From: Culturomica sp. | GTDB taxonomy: Bacteria > Bacteroidota > Bacteroidia > Bacteroidales > Marinifilaceae | Assembly: GCA_031262745.1 (NCBI GenBank) | Contig: JAISHE010000012.1 | Coordinates: 38,706 to 102,705, forward strand | Direction of reading: 5' to 3' | Length of the DNA stretch: 64,000 bases | Shown: in pieces, positions 42,324 through 50,301 of the stretch | How the letters are laid out: each line of letters starts with the position of its first letter | Position numbering within the stretch: the stretch's first letter is position 1 | Position numbers and translations under genes: made by a program | Notes under the pieces: model-generated | What the model was told of the DNA's origin: nothing | Seen by the model: the letters and a program-made list of their open reading frames with translations, nothing else | The model's database searches: none

Positions 42324-44216
42324 ATGAGAAAATGGAGCATTGACGATTCAGCCGAATTATACAACATCAACGGCTGGGGTGTAGACTATTTTTCAATTAA
42401 CGAAAAGGGACATGTGGCAGTAACTCCCAAACCCGGTGGACCTTCTGTAGATCTCAAAGAACTTTTAGACGAATTGCAAGTGCGTGATGTTTCAACACCT
42501 GTGTTGTTGCGATTTCCGGATATACTTGACAATCGTATAGAAAAAATTCATAATTGCTTTGCTTCTGCTGCGGCAGAATATGGCTACAATGCTAAAAATT
42601 ATATAATTTACCCGATAAAGGTAAACCAAATGCGTCCGGTTGTGGAAGAAATTGTTAGCTACGGCAACAAGTTCAACATCGGCTTGGAAGCCGGCTCAAA
42701 GCCGGAATTGCACGCTATTCTTTCGATTGATATTGACAACGATGCAATGATTATTTGCAACGGTTATAAGGACGAAAGCTACATAGAACTTGCTCTGCTT
42801 GCACAGAAAATGGGTAAACATGTGTTTATTGTTGTGGAAAAGATAGTTGAGTTGAAAAACATTGCTAAAATGGCAAAGAAACTCAAAGTGAAACCAAACA
42901 TAGGCATACGCATAAAACTTGCAAGTTCCGGTAGCGGTAAATGGGAAGAATCGGGAGGCGATGTAAGTAAATTCGGCTTAAATTCGAGTGAATTGCTTGA
43001 TGCACTTGATATTTTGGATAAAAACAATATGAACGACTGCCTGCAACTCATTCATTTCCACATCGGAAGTCAAGTTACAAACATTCGTCGCATTAAAACG
43101 GCTTTGAGAGAAGCATCTTATTTTTATGTAGAACTGCAAAAGTTGGGCTACGACGTTAAATTCGTAGATATAGGCGGTGGACTTGGGGTTGACTACGACG
43201 GAAGTCGCTCGGCTACATCCGGCAACAGCATGAACTACACCATTCAAGAATACGTTAACGATGCAATTTCGTCGCTTGTTGACGTTTGCGAAAAGAATGA
43301 TTTAAAACAACCGAATATTATAACCGAATCGGGACGTGCTCTCACTGCTCACCATTCCGTGTTGGTTTTTGAGGCTCTTGCAAGCACTCATTTGCCGGTT
43401 TACGGTGAGAATGAAACTATACCCGAAGACGCTCATGAATTGGTTAGAGAACTTTACGATTTGTGGGAAAATCTTACCCAGCCGCGAATGCTCGAAACAT
43501 GGCATGATGCAATGCAGGCAAGAGAAGAGGCGTTGAATCTTTTCAATCTCGGCTTGGTGAATCTTGACACGCGTGCACTTGTTGAAAGGCTTTTCTGGAC
43601 AATTGCAAGAGATGTTTATGAAATGTCCAAAGATACGAAACATGCCCCCGAAGAGTTGAAAAAGATTGCTAAGTTGTTGCCGGATAAATATTTCTGCAAC
43701 TTTTCTCTCTTTCAATCGCTACCGGATTCTTGGGCGATTGACCAGATTTTTCCGATAATTCCGATAAGCAGATTAAATGAACAACCGACTAAATCGGCTA
43801 CACTTCAAGATGTTACATGCGACTCCGATGGAAAGATAGATAACTTTATCTCAACCCGTAATTTTTCTTACCATTTGCCGGTGCATGAATTAAGCGGTAA
43901 GGAATCGTATTATCTCGGTGTATTTCTCGTTGGTGCTTATCAGGAGATTTTAGGTGATTTGCACAACTTGTTCGGCGACACCAATGCCGTACACATCAAG
44001 ATTAAGGACAACTCTTATTCTGTGGATAAGATTATTGAGGGCGAAACTATTGCAGATGTACTCGAATATGTACAGTTTAATCCCAAAAAGATGGCTCGTG
44101 ATGTTGAAGTTAGCGTTATGACTTCCGTGAAAAAGGGCGTTATATCAGTGGAAGAGGGACGTGAATTCCTATCCAATTATAGGTCGGGTCTTTACGGCTA
44201 CACATATCTTGAATAA
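42324..44216 (+). CDS. speA: biosynthetic arginine decarboxylase
   Basis: SpeA turns arginine into agmatine for polyamine synthesis, using PLP. The 630-residue length is typical. The PLP lysine lies in IIYPIKVNQMRPVVEEI, followed by GLEAGSKPELHA, IGIRIKLASSGSGKWEESGGD, LIHFHIGSQVTN and FVDIGGGLGVDYDGS, all characteristic of the group IV decarboxylase. The C-terminal catalytic aspartate region and DVEVSVMTS segment are present. The next gene follows by 16 bases. An arginine deiminase-like gene begins 20 kb away at the window end, a second arginine-using enzyme. Confidence 0.96.
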   Translation: MRKWSIDDSAELYNINGWGVDYFSINEKGHVAVTPKPGGPSVDLKELLDELQVRDVSTPVLLRFPDILDNRIEKIHNCFASAAAEYGYNAKNYIIYPIKVNQMRPVVEEIVSYGNKFNIGLEAGSKPELHAILSIDIDNDAMIICNGYKDESYIELALLAQKMGKHVFIVVEKIVELKNIAKMAKKLKVKPNIGIRIKLASSGSGKWEESGGDVSKFGLNSSELLDALDILDKNNMNDCLQLIHFHIGSQVTNIRRIKTALREASYFYVELQKLGYDVKFVDIGGGLGVDYDGSRSATSGNSMNYTIQEYVNDAISSLVDVCEKNDLKQPNIITESGRALTAHHSVLVFEALASTHLPVYGENETIPEDAHELVRELYDLWENLTQPRMLETWHDAMQAREEALNLFNLGLVNLDTRALVERLFWTIARDVYEMSKDTKHAPEELKKIAKLLPDKYFCNFSLFQSLPDSWAIDQIFPIIPISRLNEQPTKSATLQDVTCDSDGKIDNFISTRNFSYHLPVHELSGKESYYLGVFLVGAYQEILGDLHNLFGDTNAVHIKIKDNSYSVDKIIEGETIADVLEYVQFNPKKMARDVEVSVMTSVKKGVISVEEGREFLSNYRSGLYGYTYLE

Positions 44217-44232
44217 TACTTTCAAGTGAGCA

Positions 44233-44766
44233 ATGGTTATCAGGAAGTTATTTAGATTTGAAAGTGCCCACATAGTGAGGAATTGCTATTCCGAGCGATG
44301 CAGGGAAAACATTCACGGTCATTCCTACACAGCCGAAATTTTCATCACTTCCGATAAGCTTGATAAGGGTTTTATGGTTATGGATTTTTCGCTTCTCTAC
44401 CTTGTGAAAGAATTGATTGATAGCTTCGATCATTCTTATTTGCTTTGGAATGAGGAGAATGATGATTTCAAATCTTTTATTCGCAATTATAGTGCAAGGG
44501 TTATCGAACTGCCCTTTTCACCCACTGCCGAAACTATTTCCATAATGCTGTTTGCTTTGATAGACAGGATTTTGAGTAATATGGAATTTAAAAACGGAGA
44601 AGGTAACGTGCAACTTTCTGCCGTAAGAATACATGAAACCGTTACCGGCTATGCCGAAGCCACGAGAGCAGATTGGGGTATGCTACCATTTGATATTCGG
44701 GACATTCGTTTCTCCGAAGGCATACGCAACGTTTGGCAGAATGATATTTTGAGCCGTATCGGATAA
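44233..44766 (+). CDS. 6-pyruvoyl-tetrahydropterin synthase/QueD-like protein
   Basis: The 177-residue protein has the T-fold enzyme motifs: the zinc histidine in FRFESAHIV, the catalytic Cys-to-HGH segment CRENIHGHSYTAEI, MVMDFSLL and DHSYLLW, then PTAETI and a glutamate in RIHET. In bacteria such proteins are usually 6-carboxytetrahydropterin synthases of the queuosine pathway (QueD), although PTPS-like members in other pathways look similar. It is 16 bases after speA; no queC or queE gene is adjacent, so the pathway is uncertain. Confidence 0.82.
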   Translation: MVIRKLFRFESAHIVRNCYSERCRENIHGHSYTAEIFITSDKLDKGFMVMDFSLLYLVKELIDSFDHSYLLWNEENDDFKSFIRNYSARVIELPFSPTAETISIMLFALIDRILSNMEFKNGEGNVQLSAVRIHETVTGYAEATRADWGMLPFDIRDIRFSEGIRNVWQNDILSRIG

Positions 44767-44845
44767 GTTTCTGATATAATCTATTTGAAATATTACTTTA
44801 TTCTGTATAAATAGTTTGTTATTTAGCTAATTATAGAATATTTTA

Positions 44846-44853
44846 TATCTTTG
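44846..44853 (+). promoter_or_regulatory. candidate -7 box before the AAA/DUF4143 gene
   Basis: TATCTTTG, placing the likely transcript start near 44860, just at the beginning of the 31-bp repeats, so these would lie in the 5' leader. Confidence 0.5.
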
Positions 44854-44859
44854 CAGTTG

Positions 44860-44948
44860 AATCCAAACTTTGGATTTACATGTATTTTGAAAGTTGCACT
44901 TTGGATTTACATGTATTTTGAAAGTTATACTTTGAATTTGCATAAAAT
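44860..44948 (+). repeat. 31-bp tandem repeat (2 full copies plus a degenerate third) with palindromic start
   Basis: Units start at 44867, 44898 and 44929, exactly 31 bases apart; the first two differ only at the end (TTGC versus TTAT), and the third is partial (ACTTTGAATTTGCATAAAAT). The first copy is preceded by AATCCAAA, which makes a 17-base palindrome with the start of unit 1 (44860-44876). The array ends 12 bases before the ATG of the AAA ATPase gene. Confidence 0.85.
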
Positions 44949-44959
44949 ATAAAATAAGG

Positions 44960-46099
44960 ATGTACAATAGAAAGCAGACATTTATTAATTCGGGAAACGA
45001 AAGCATATTCTTATGGGGAGTAAGGCAGACAGGGAAAAGCACTTTATTGAAGCAAATTTTTCCGGATGCCTTATGGTATGATTTGTTGCTTTCGAGTGAT
45101 TACAAACGACTGTTGGACAACAACGGATTGATTCGTGAGCGTATTTTGGCAGATGAGAGTATAAAAACAGTTGTTATAGATGAAATTCAACGTTTGCCCG
45201 AATTGCTCAATGAAGTTCAGTGGCTGATTGTTAATAAGGGTATACGTTTTATTTTGAGCGGTTCAAGTCCGCGTAGAATACGGCAATCGGGGGCAAACCT
45301 GCTTGGCGGAAGGGCATTACGCTATGAACTTTACCCGCTTGTGAGTGCGGAGATTCCGGATTTTGACTTGATAAGGGCATTAAATCACGGACTTTTGCCC
45401 AAAATCTATGATGCAAACAATCACACAAAATTGCTTGATGCTTATATCGGAAATTATTTGCAAGATGAGATTGTGGCGGAAGCGAAGTTAAGAAACGTGG
45501 ACATTTTTAACCGTTTTCTGCAAATAGCTGCAATAACTAACGGTGAAATAGTGAATTATACCAATATTGCCACCGAAACATCCGTGAGTACGACCACTGT
45601 TAAAGAATATTTTCAAATATTGCAGGACACTCTTTTGGGACGTTATTTACCTTCGTTTCAGAAAAGACCTAAACGCCGTGTGGTAATGGCTCCGAAGTTT
45701 TATTTGTGTGATGTCGGTATCGTTAATTCGTTGCTTAAACGCAGTAAAATAGATTTTGGTACGGAAATTTTCGGCAAGGCATTCGAGCATTTCATATATC
45801 AGGAAATTTATGCACACAGCAGCTATTCGGGTTTGGAATATGCAATTTCTTATTGGCGAACAAGTTCCGGTTTTGAGGTTGATTTTGTACTTGGCGATCA
45901 CCAAGTTGCCATTGAAGTGAAATCAAGCGATAATGTAAATTCACGCAATTTAAAGGGACTTCGTGCCTTTGCCGAAGAATATTCTGTTGAAAAACTGATT
46001 GCCGTGAGCAATGATCCTTATCCGAGACTAACGGATAGCATTCTGATTTTGCCGTGGAAAGTGTTTTTGCAGCGGTTGTGGAGTAGGGAAATAATTTAG
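44960..46099 (+). CDS. AAA ATPase with DUF4143 domain
   Basis: The 379-residue protein has an AAA_14 ATPase (Walker A GVRQTGKSTLLKQ, Walker B VVIDEIQRLPEL, arginine segment LSGSSPRRIRQSGANLLGGRA) and a C-terminal DUF4143 domain with an endonuclease-like FEVDFVLGDHQVAIEVKSS motif (D-x14-ExK style). Such proteins are common, often in variable regions; their role is not established, and the C-terminus resembles a restriction-like fold. It starts 12 bases after the 31-bp repeats. The following KilA-N gene also suggests an accessory region. Confidence 0.88.
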   Translation: MYNRKQTFINSGNESIFLWGVRQTGKSTLLKQIFPDALWYDLLLSSDYKRLLDNNGLIRERILADESIKTVVIDEIQRLPELLNEVQWLIVNKGIRFILSGSSPRRIRQSGANLLGGRALRYELYPLVSAEIPDFDLIRALNHGLLPKIYDANNHTKLLDAYIGNYLQDEIVAEAKLRNVDIFNRFLQIAAITNGEIVNYTNIATETSVSTTTVKEYFQILQDTLLGRYLPSFQKRPKRRVVMAPKFYLCDVGIVNSLLKRSKIDFGTEIFGKAFEHFIYQEIYAHSSYSGLEYAISYWRTSSGFEVDFVLGDHQVAIEVKSSDNVNSRNLKGLRAFAEEYSVEKLIAVSNDPYPRLTDSILILPWKVFLQRLWSREII

Positions 46100-46109
46100 C
46101 GAAAAATGA

Positions 46110-46117
46110 TACTTTTG
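46110..46117 (+). promoter_or_regulatory. candidate -7 box for the KilA-N gene
   Basis: TACTTTTG, 14 bases before the ATG at 46132; no clear -33. Confidence 0.4.
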
Positions 46118-46131
46118 TATACACAATAATC

Positions 46132-46950
46132 ATGATAAAAACTATGGCAAAAATTAATGTAAAAGGAACGGAGATAACGATAATTTCGTTTGACGAAAGA
46201 GATTATATTTCGCTGACGGATATTGCAAAAGTGAAAAATCCTGACGCAAATGCTGTTATTGCTAATTGGATGCGAAATAGAAATACTATTGAGTATCTTG
46301 GCATTTGGGAATATTTGTATAATCCGCATTTTAAACCCCTCGAATTCGAGGGGTTTAAAAACGAAGCGGGAGCAAATGCTTTTACGCTTTCTCCTCAAAA
46401 ATGGATAGAAAGCACAAATGCGATTGGGATTCTGTCAAAATCGGGTCGCTATGGCGGAACTTATGCTCATAAGGATATTGCATTCAAATTTGCAAGTTGG
46501 ATTTCTGTTGAATTTGAATTGTATATTGTCAAAGAATTCCAACGCCTCAAAGAAGAAGAACAAAAACAACTCGGTTGGTCGGCAAAGCGAGAATTGGCGA
46601 AAATCAATTACCACATTCATACCGCAGCAATCAAGCAAAACCTTATTCCGCCTGAGCTTACGCCACAACAAACTTCCATAATCTATGCCAACGAAGCCGA
46701 TGTGCTGAATGTTGCGCTGTTTGGAATGACCGCAAAGCAATGGCGCGAAGCAAACACCGAACTCAAAGGCAACATTCGTGATTATGCCGGCATCAACGAA
46801 CTGATATGCTTATCGAACATGGAGAACATTAATGCAGTAATGATACAAGAAAACATTATCCAGAGCGAAAGACTTATAAAACTCAACCAAATAGCCATTC
46901 AACAAATGCGGGTTTTGCAAGGAGTGGAAAGTAGACGTTTGTTAAAATAA
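46132..46950 (+). CDS. KilA-N domain protein
   Basis: The 272-residue protein has an N-terminal KilA-N domain: DYISLTDIAKVKNPDANAVI, then NWMRNRNTIEYLGIWE and GGTYAHKDIAFKFASWIS, which are clear family signatures of phage-derived DNA-binding proteins. The C-terminal half is helical (AKRELAKINYHIHTAAIK, YANEADVLNVALFG). An internal ATG at 46147 gives MAKINVKGTE as an alternative start. A fragment resembling the residue 155-180 region recurs at 47113-47180, indicating a partial duplicate. Confidence 0.88.
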   Translation: MIKTMAKINVKGTEITIISFDERDYISLTDIAKVKNPDANAVIANWMRNRNTIEYLGIWEYLYNPHFKPLEFEGFKNEAGANAFTLSPQKWIESTNAIGILSKSGRYGGTYAHKDIAFKFASWISVEFELYIVKEFQRLKEEEQKQLGWSAKRELAKINYHIHTAAIKQNLIPPELTPQQTSIIYANEADVLNVALFGMTAKQWREANTELKGNIRDYAGINELICLSNMENINAVMIQENIIQSERLIKLNQIAIQQMRVLQGVESRRLLK

Positions 46951-47112
46951 CAATACTATTATAATTATTGGTGTAATAGACAGAGGTCGGCATTTTTTTT
47001 GTTCTGCCTTTCAGGCAGTAGCAAGGAGTGTATGCTTTACTACCATAGACGAGCGTAGCGTTGCCTACGGCAGTTAGCGAACCATGCGAAGATCTTTGCA
47101 ACCTTTGCGATA

Positions 47113-47180
47113 AAAAAATCAATTACCACATTCATACCTGCTGCTATTAAGCAAAACCTTATTCTGCCGGAACTTCCCCT
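47113..47180 (+). pseudogene. KilA-N gene fragment
   Basis: The stretch AAATCAATTACCACATTCAT and the following codons match the KilA-N gene at about 46604-46660 with only a few changes (INYHIHTAAIKQNL becomes INYHIHTCCYKQNL-like). The match fades at both ends; there is no start and no long frame. It looks like the remnant of a tandem copy or a past recombination. Confidence 0.7.
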
Positions 47181-47190
47181 TATCAAAAGT

Positions 47191-47230
47191 AACGAGGGCA
47201 TGTCGTTTTGGACACACCCTCGTTTTTGAT
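47191..47230. terminator. bidirectional terminator between KilA-N fragment and PEGA gene
   Basis: AACGAGGG (47191-47198) pairs with CCCTCGTT (47217-47224), with a further TGTC/GACA inner pairing. A T-run TTTTTGATTTT follows on the plus strand; on the minus strand it lies 11 bases past the PEGA lipoprotein stop. Confidence 0.75.
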
Positions 47231-47240
47231 TTTAGAATTT

Positions 47241-48023
47241 TTAATAGACTTTGGGTACCAATTCAAAGAAGCCGCTGATTTCCTGTTGATCAATTGCTTG
47301 GCGAACATTAAATCGTTTCACTTGATCTTCATAACCACTTTTAGTTACCTTTATTTCAATCGTTACATCACGTGAATTTTCGTAGGTAAGTCCTAAAATA
47401 TTAAACGAGCGAGTTTCTTCGTAGGGGGTACTTGTCAGATACAGTTCGTTTGTGTTTTTGACAACAGCCGGTATGCTGGAAATGACTCTCCAAAAGATTC
47501 GTGCTCCGCGAGGATCCGAATCGAAGTACCAACGAATAATCGTTCTTTCCAATTCCGTATCGCCGGGGGTGTCGCGAGTAACCATATTTTGCGCCTCGCC
47601 GGCTTTAATGGTGGGATCGGCGATGTATGATTTGACTTCGGCGATACTTGGTTTGAATTCATAGAATACATCAGGATTTGCATATTTCCAAAATGCACCG
47701 GTACCAAGGTCAATTAATCCACCAGGGATACCACCCAGAAGAATATTACCGATAACTACCGGATTGAATGACCCATTAACTTTGACTTCTCCATCTTCAT
47801 ACCCTTGTTTTTGAAGGGTAATAGTTGCCACTTTTTTCCGTGGAACTTTAACTTCAGCGGGAGTTATCACTCGCTTATCTTCTCCATTTACAAACACTCT
47901 TGCTCCTGATGGTATTGAAGAGATCGACATTGCCTGTTTACTGCCGGAAAGAATTGTTGCGCATGAATTAAAAGTCATTGCTGTTATAATGCCCACAATT
48001 CCTATAAAAAGTAATCGTTTCAT
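47241..48023 (-). CDS. PEGA-domain lipoprotein
   Basis: The 260-residue protein has a lipoprotein signal (TAMTFNSCATI, Cys near 21) and a PEGA-domain start: SISSIPSGARVFVNGEDK, TPAEVKVPRKK, ITLQKQGYEDGEVKV. A second PEGA-like unit is visible (DSDPRGARIFWRVI, TKSGYEDQVKRFNV). PEGA domains are short beta modules found on surface or envelope proteins. It is unlinked in function to neighbours. The region upstream carries a structured RNA candidate on the same strand. Confidence 0.75.
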   Translation of the reverse strand: MKRLLFIGIVGIITAMTFNSCATILSGSKQAMSISSIPSGARVFVNGEDKRVITPAEVKVPRKKVATITLQKQGYEDGEVKVNGSFNPVVIGNILLGGIPGGLIDLGTGAFWKYANPDVFYEFKPSIAEVKSYIADPTIKAGEAQNMVTRDTPGDTELERTIIRWYFDSDPRGARIFWRVISSIPAVVKNTNELYLTSTPYEETRSFNILGLTYENSRDVTIEIKVTKSGYEDQVKRFNVRQAIDQQEISGFFELVPKVY

Positions 48024-48116
48024 TTTTTTTTAGTTGTTTTACGTCCACTCCTTAAGCAGACATTAAGTTAAAATAAAAGCTAATCGATTGTCCCTGATTA
48101 TTTTGGATATACACAT

Positions 48117-48151
48117 AAAAAAAGCGCGGACAAAACTCAATTTATCTGCGC
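48117..48151 (-). terminator. terminator of the small RNA candidate
   Basis: GCGCGGACAAAACTC and the facing AATTTATCTGCGC form a long stem with one mismatch (48124-48151), followed on the minus strand by seven T (48123-48117). Confidence 0.85.
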
Positions 48152-48385
48152 TACGAGGATCTGGACTTCCTAAACAACCAAATAACGAGTAAAGTCCACG
48201 CCTGAGGTGTGAACGTTTACACCTATTTCTTGGTTGTTTTTTGAAATTGTCCAGATTTCGTAAACGCAAGAATACAAGCTAAACGCTTTTTCCAAAATAT
48301 CTTAAAATGTGTACATCAACACACGTTTTTTAATCCATAATCATTTATATTTAAAGGTTACATTCAAATCACTATAAGTTTATGA
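48117..48385 (-). ncRNA. highly structured small RNA candidate
   Basis: On the minus strand, a promoter (TTG-N19-TAACTTTG, 48392-48421) would start a transcript near 48385. It contains an 8-bp stem ATCTGGAC/GTCCAGAT (48159-48166 with 48249-48256), a 10-bp stem AAACAACCAA/TTGGTTGTTT (48172-48181 with 48230-48239), and an apical hairpin AGGTGT/ACACCT (48205-48210 with 48219-48224), nested one inside the next with bulges, and then a terminator hairpin with T7. The overall shape, one long interrupted hairpin, recalls 6S-type RNAs, but this is an impression. No ORF is supported. The 5' about 120 bases show little structure. Confidence 0.65.
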
Positions 48386-48391
48386 CAATTG

Positions 48392-48421
48392 CAAAGTTAG
48401 ATATTTTTTAATAAAATACAA
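48392..48421 (-). promoter_or_regulatory. -33/-7 promoter of the small RNA candidate
   Basis: TTG (48421-48419), 19-base spacer, TAACTTTG (48399-48392) on the minus strand; a full match to the Bacteroidota consensus. Confidence 0.65.
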
Positions 48422-48617
48422 TTTTTATGCAATTTTTGAAAATAATTACTCTCCAATGGTGTAATTATGCTTGCAAAATTCACTTCCGTTGTCGTAATTG
48501 AAAACTCCCTCCACCCATTTTTGGCACAAAAAAGACAAAAACATAAAAAAATCGAAAAAAAACCTACGTCTAAATGAAAAAGGAAATAAATTGTCGATAT
48601 GAAATAAAAGAATTTTT

Positions 48618-48923
48618 ATGAAAACGTCCAAAACATTCATTAAATCACACATTTCAAGTTGCTTATCGTCGACAATACTTGGAAGATTGTCGACAGCATT
48701 CACAAGATTGTCGACAGCATTTATAAGATTGTCGACAGCATTCACAAGATTGTCGACAGCATTCATAAGATTGTCGACAGTATTCGTAAGATTGTCGACA
48801 GCATTCATAAGATTGTCGACAACATTCGTAAGATTGTCGACATCATTCGTAAGATTGTCGACAATCATGCAACTATCTAACACACAAAGAAAGTCGGTAA
48901 AAATCAATTGTATAATTATTTAA
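48618..48923 (+). CDS. heptad-repeat ORF (uncertain coding status)
   Basis: This 101-codon plus-strand frame is carried by a 21-bp minisatellite and reads RLSTAFI/T repeats. A minus-strand frame (48446-48907; VDNLxNA repeats) and another plus frame (KIVDSIH) are also open, because a stop-free 21-bp unit keeps all frames open. I favour the plus frame because it starts with a normal ATG, ends 11 bases before a DF[VI]P gene, and mirrors the arrangement at 62506-63505, where an analogous repeat ORF precedes the same gene family. Coding is not certain. Confidence 0.35.
   Translation: MKTSKTFIKSHISSCLSSTILGRLSTAFTRLSTAFIRLSTAFTRLSTAFIRLSTVFVRLSTAFIRLSTTFVRLSTSFVRLSTIMQLSNTQRKSVKINCIII
48683..48871 (+). 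repeat. 21-bp minisatellite, 9 units
   Basis: AAGATTGTCGAC recurs at 48683 and every 21 bases up to 48851, each unit holding the palindrome GTCGAC; units differ at two to four positions. An inverted copy (GTCGACAAT) lies just before the array, and the last unit ends in ATTGTCGACAAT. Confidence 0.95.
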
Positions 48924-48934
48924 ATTTTTTTATT

Positions 48935-49096
48935 ATGAATAATAAAGACTTTGTACCAAAGAAAGACACTGAATTCAACATTTTTCAGAAAGGTGTAATG
49001 ACCCCTGTAAAAGCCATAGTCCCGTACCGGTACCGACAAGCCGGCTGGTTACTAAACTGCGCTTCCTACGGCAGCCGGATACGCCATTATATATAG
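48935..49096 (+). pseudogene. truncated DF[VI]P-family gene
   Basis: The ATG at 48935 gives 53 residues. The first 25 (NNKDFVPKKDTEFNIFQKGV) match the start of the 222-residue protein at 62837 (DFIPGADAQFNTFQ). After MTPVKAIV the sequence is unrelated and ends in an inverted-repeat stretch with GCCGGCTGG and CAGCCGG. It looks like a gene cut short by insertion or recombination. Confidence 0.6.
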
Positions 49097-49170
49097 TTTC
49101 CGTCTATTATGCTTATTTTGAAACAAATTAACACATCCTTCCGTTCAACAAAAATTAACATTTGAATTGG

Positions 49171-50295
49171 ATGGAAAGAAATATTATACTTGTTGCGACA
49201 GCAATTATTTTGCTTTATTCATGTAAAGATAAAGTTCGTAGAGAGGAAGTGATTGTGGATATGCAGCCTGTTGCCACCGAGCAAGTTGAAATATATGGCG
49301 AATATGTCGGTAGGATTAGAGCTATGAGTTTTGTTGAAGTCAGGGCGAGGGTAGAAGGCTACCTTGAAAAGATGCTTTTTGAAGAAGGTAAGCGAGTGGA
49401 ACAAAACAAACCTTTATTCATGATTGACCAAACCGTGTATAAAGCTAAGCGCGACAGGGCTGCCGCACAATTGCAAAAGGATTTGGCACAGGAAGCAAAG
49501 ACTAAACGCGATGTTGAGCGTTTGCGACCTTTATACGAGCAACATGCCGCAAGTCAGTTGGACTTGGATAATGCGGTTGCTGCCTATGAAAGTGCTCATG
49601 CAAATGTGGCAATGAGCCGTGCAGACCTTGCTCAGGCTGATTTGGAATTGAGCTACACGGTGGTGAAATCACCGACTTCCGGCTATATAGGCGAAAGGAC
49701 GGTGGACGTTGGTGCTTTGGTGGGTCCGGGTTCAAAATCGTTGCTCGCCACAATTGTCAAAAGCGACACGGTGTTGGTTGATTTCAGCTTGACGGCTTTG
49801 GATTATTTGCGCAGTCAGGAAAGAGATGTGCGATTGGGAGAGCAGGACACCAATCGTTCATGGCAACCTACGGTGAGCGTAACACTTGCCGATAATTCGG
49901 TTTATCCTATGCAAGGAATTGTGGACTTTGCCGATCCGCAAGTGGATCCTCAAACAGGCACATTCGGAGTGCGTGCCGCCCTTCCTAATCCTGATCAAAA
50001 ACTATTGCCCGGACAGTTTACAAGGGTTAAACTGCTGCTTGATGTGCGTGAAAATGCTGTGGTTATACCGATAAGAGCTTTGGTGGTGGAAAAGGGTGGT
50101 GCCTATGTTTATGTGGTGCATGCCGACAGCACAGCCGAAAGGCGTTTCATCGAAATAGGTCCTGAGGTAAACAATAAAGTTGTGGTGGAAAGAGGACTTA
50201 GTGAAGGCGAAATAATAGTAACGGAAGGTTATCATAAACTTTCTCCCGGAGTGTTTGCTATTCAGGCAAAGAAAGAAGATGAACAAGCAAATTGA
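49171..50295 (+). CDS. AcrA-type RND periplasmic adaptor (lipoprotein)
   Basis: This membrane-fusion protein has a lipoprotein signal (ATAIILLYSCKDK), a barrel-sandwich first half (VEVRARVEGYLEKMLFEEG), an alpha-hairpin (AAAQLQKDLAQEAKTKRDVERL...ASQLDLDNAVAAYESAHANV), a second half with VVKSPTSGYIGERTVDVGALV and a barrel domain ending LLPGQFTRVKLLL. The ORF track starts with TTG at 49162; the ATG at 49171 gives 374 residues with a clean signal. It is followed by RND and OMF genes, forming a complete tripartite pump. Confidence 0.93.
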   Translation: MERNIILVATAIILLYSCKDKVRREEVIVDMQPVATEQVEIYGEYVGRIRAMSFVEVRARVEGYLEKMLFEEGKRVEQNKPLFMIDQTVYKAKRDRAAAQLQKDLAQEAKTKRDVERLRPLYEQHAASQLDLDNAVAAYESAHANVAMSRADLAQADLELSYTVVKSPTSGYIGERTVDVGALVGPGSKSLLATIVKSDTVLVDFSLTALDYLRSQERDVRLGEQDTNRSWQPTVSVTLADNSVYPMQGIVDFADPQVDPQTGTFGVRAALPNPDQKLLPGQFTRVKLLLDVRENAVVIPIRALVVEKGGAYVYVVHADSTAERRFIEIGPEVNNKVVVERGLSEGEIIVTEGYHKLSPGVFAIQAKKEDEQAN

Positions 50296-50301
50296 TAGCC
50301 G

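Larger units (their letters stand above)
46951..47240. other. intergenic region with duplicate remnant
   Basis: No intact gene. It holds a small inverted repeat CTGCC/GGCAG (about 47006-47020), a sequence with CTACGGCAG also seen at 49065, a fragment of a KilA-N gene and a terminator hairpin. Confidence 0.5.

Noticed and set aside
44867-44948. CRISPR array
   Set aside because: 31-bp units are adjacent, with no variable spacer between them.
48683-48871. CRISPR array
   Set aside because: The units are contiguous 21-mers with no spacers.
48446-48907. Minus-strand 153-aa ORF (VDNLxNA repeats)
   Set aside because: It is kept open by the 21-bp repeat; the neighbouring gene order favours the plus strand, though it cannot be excluded.
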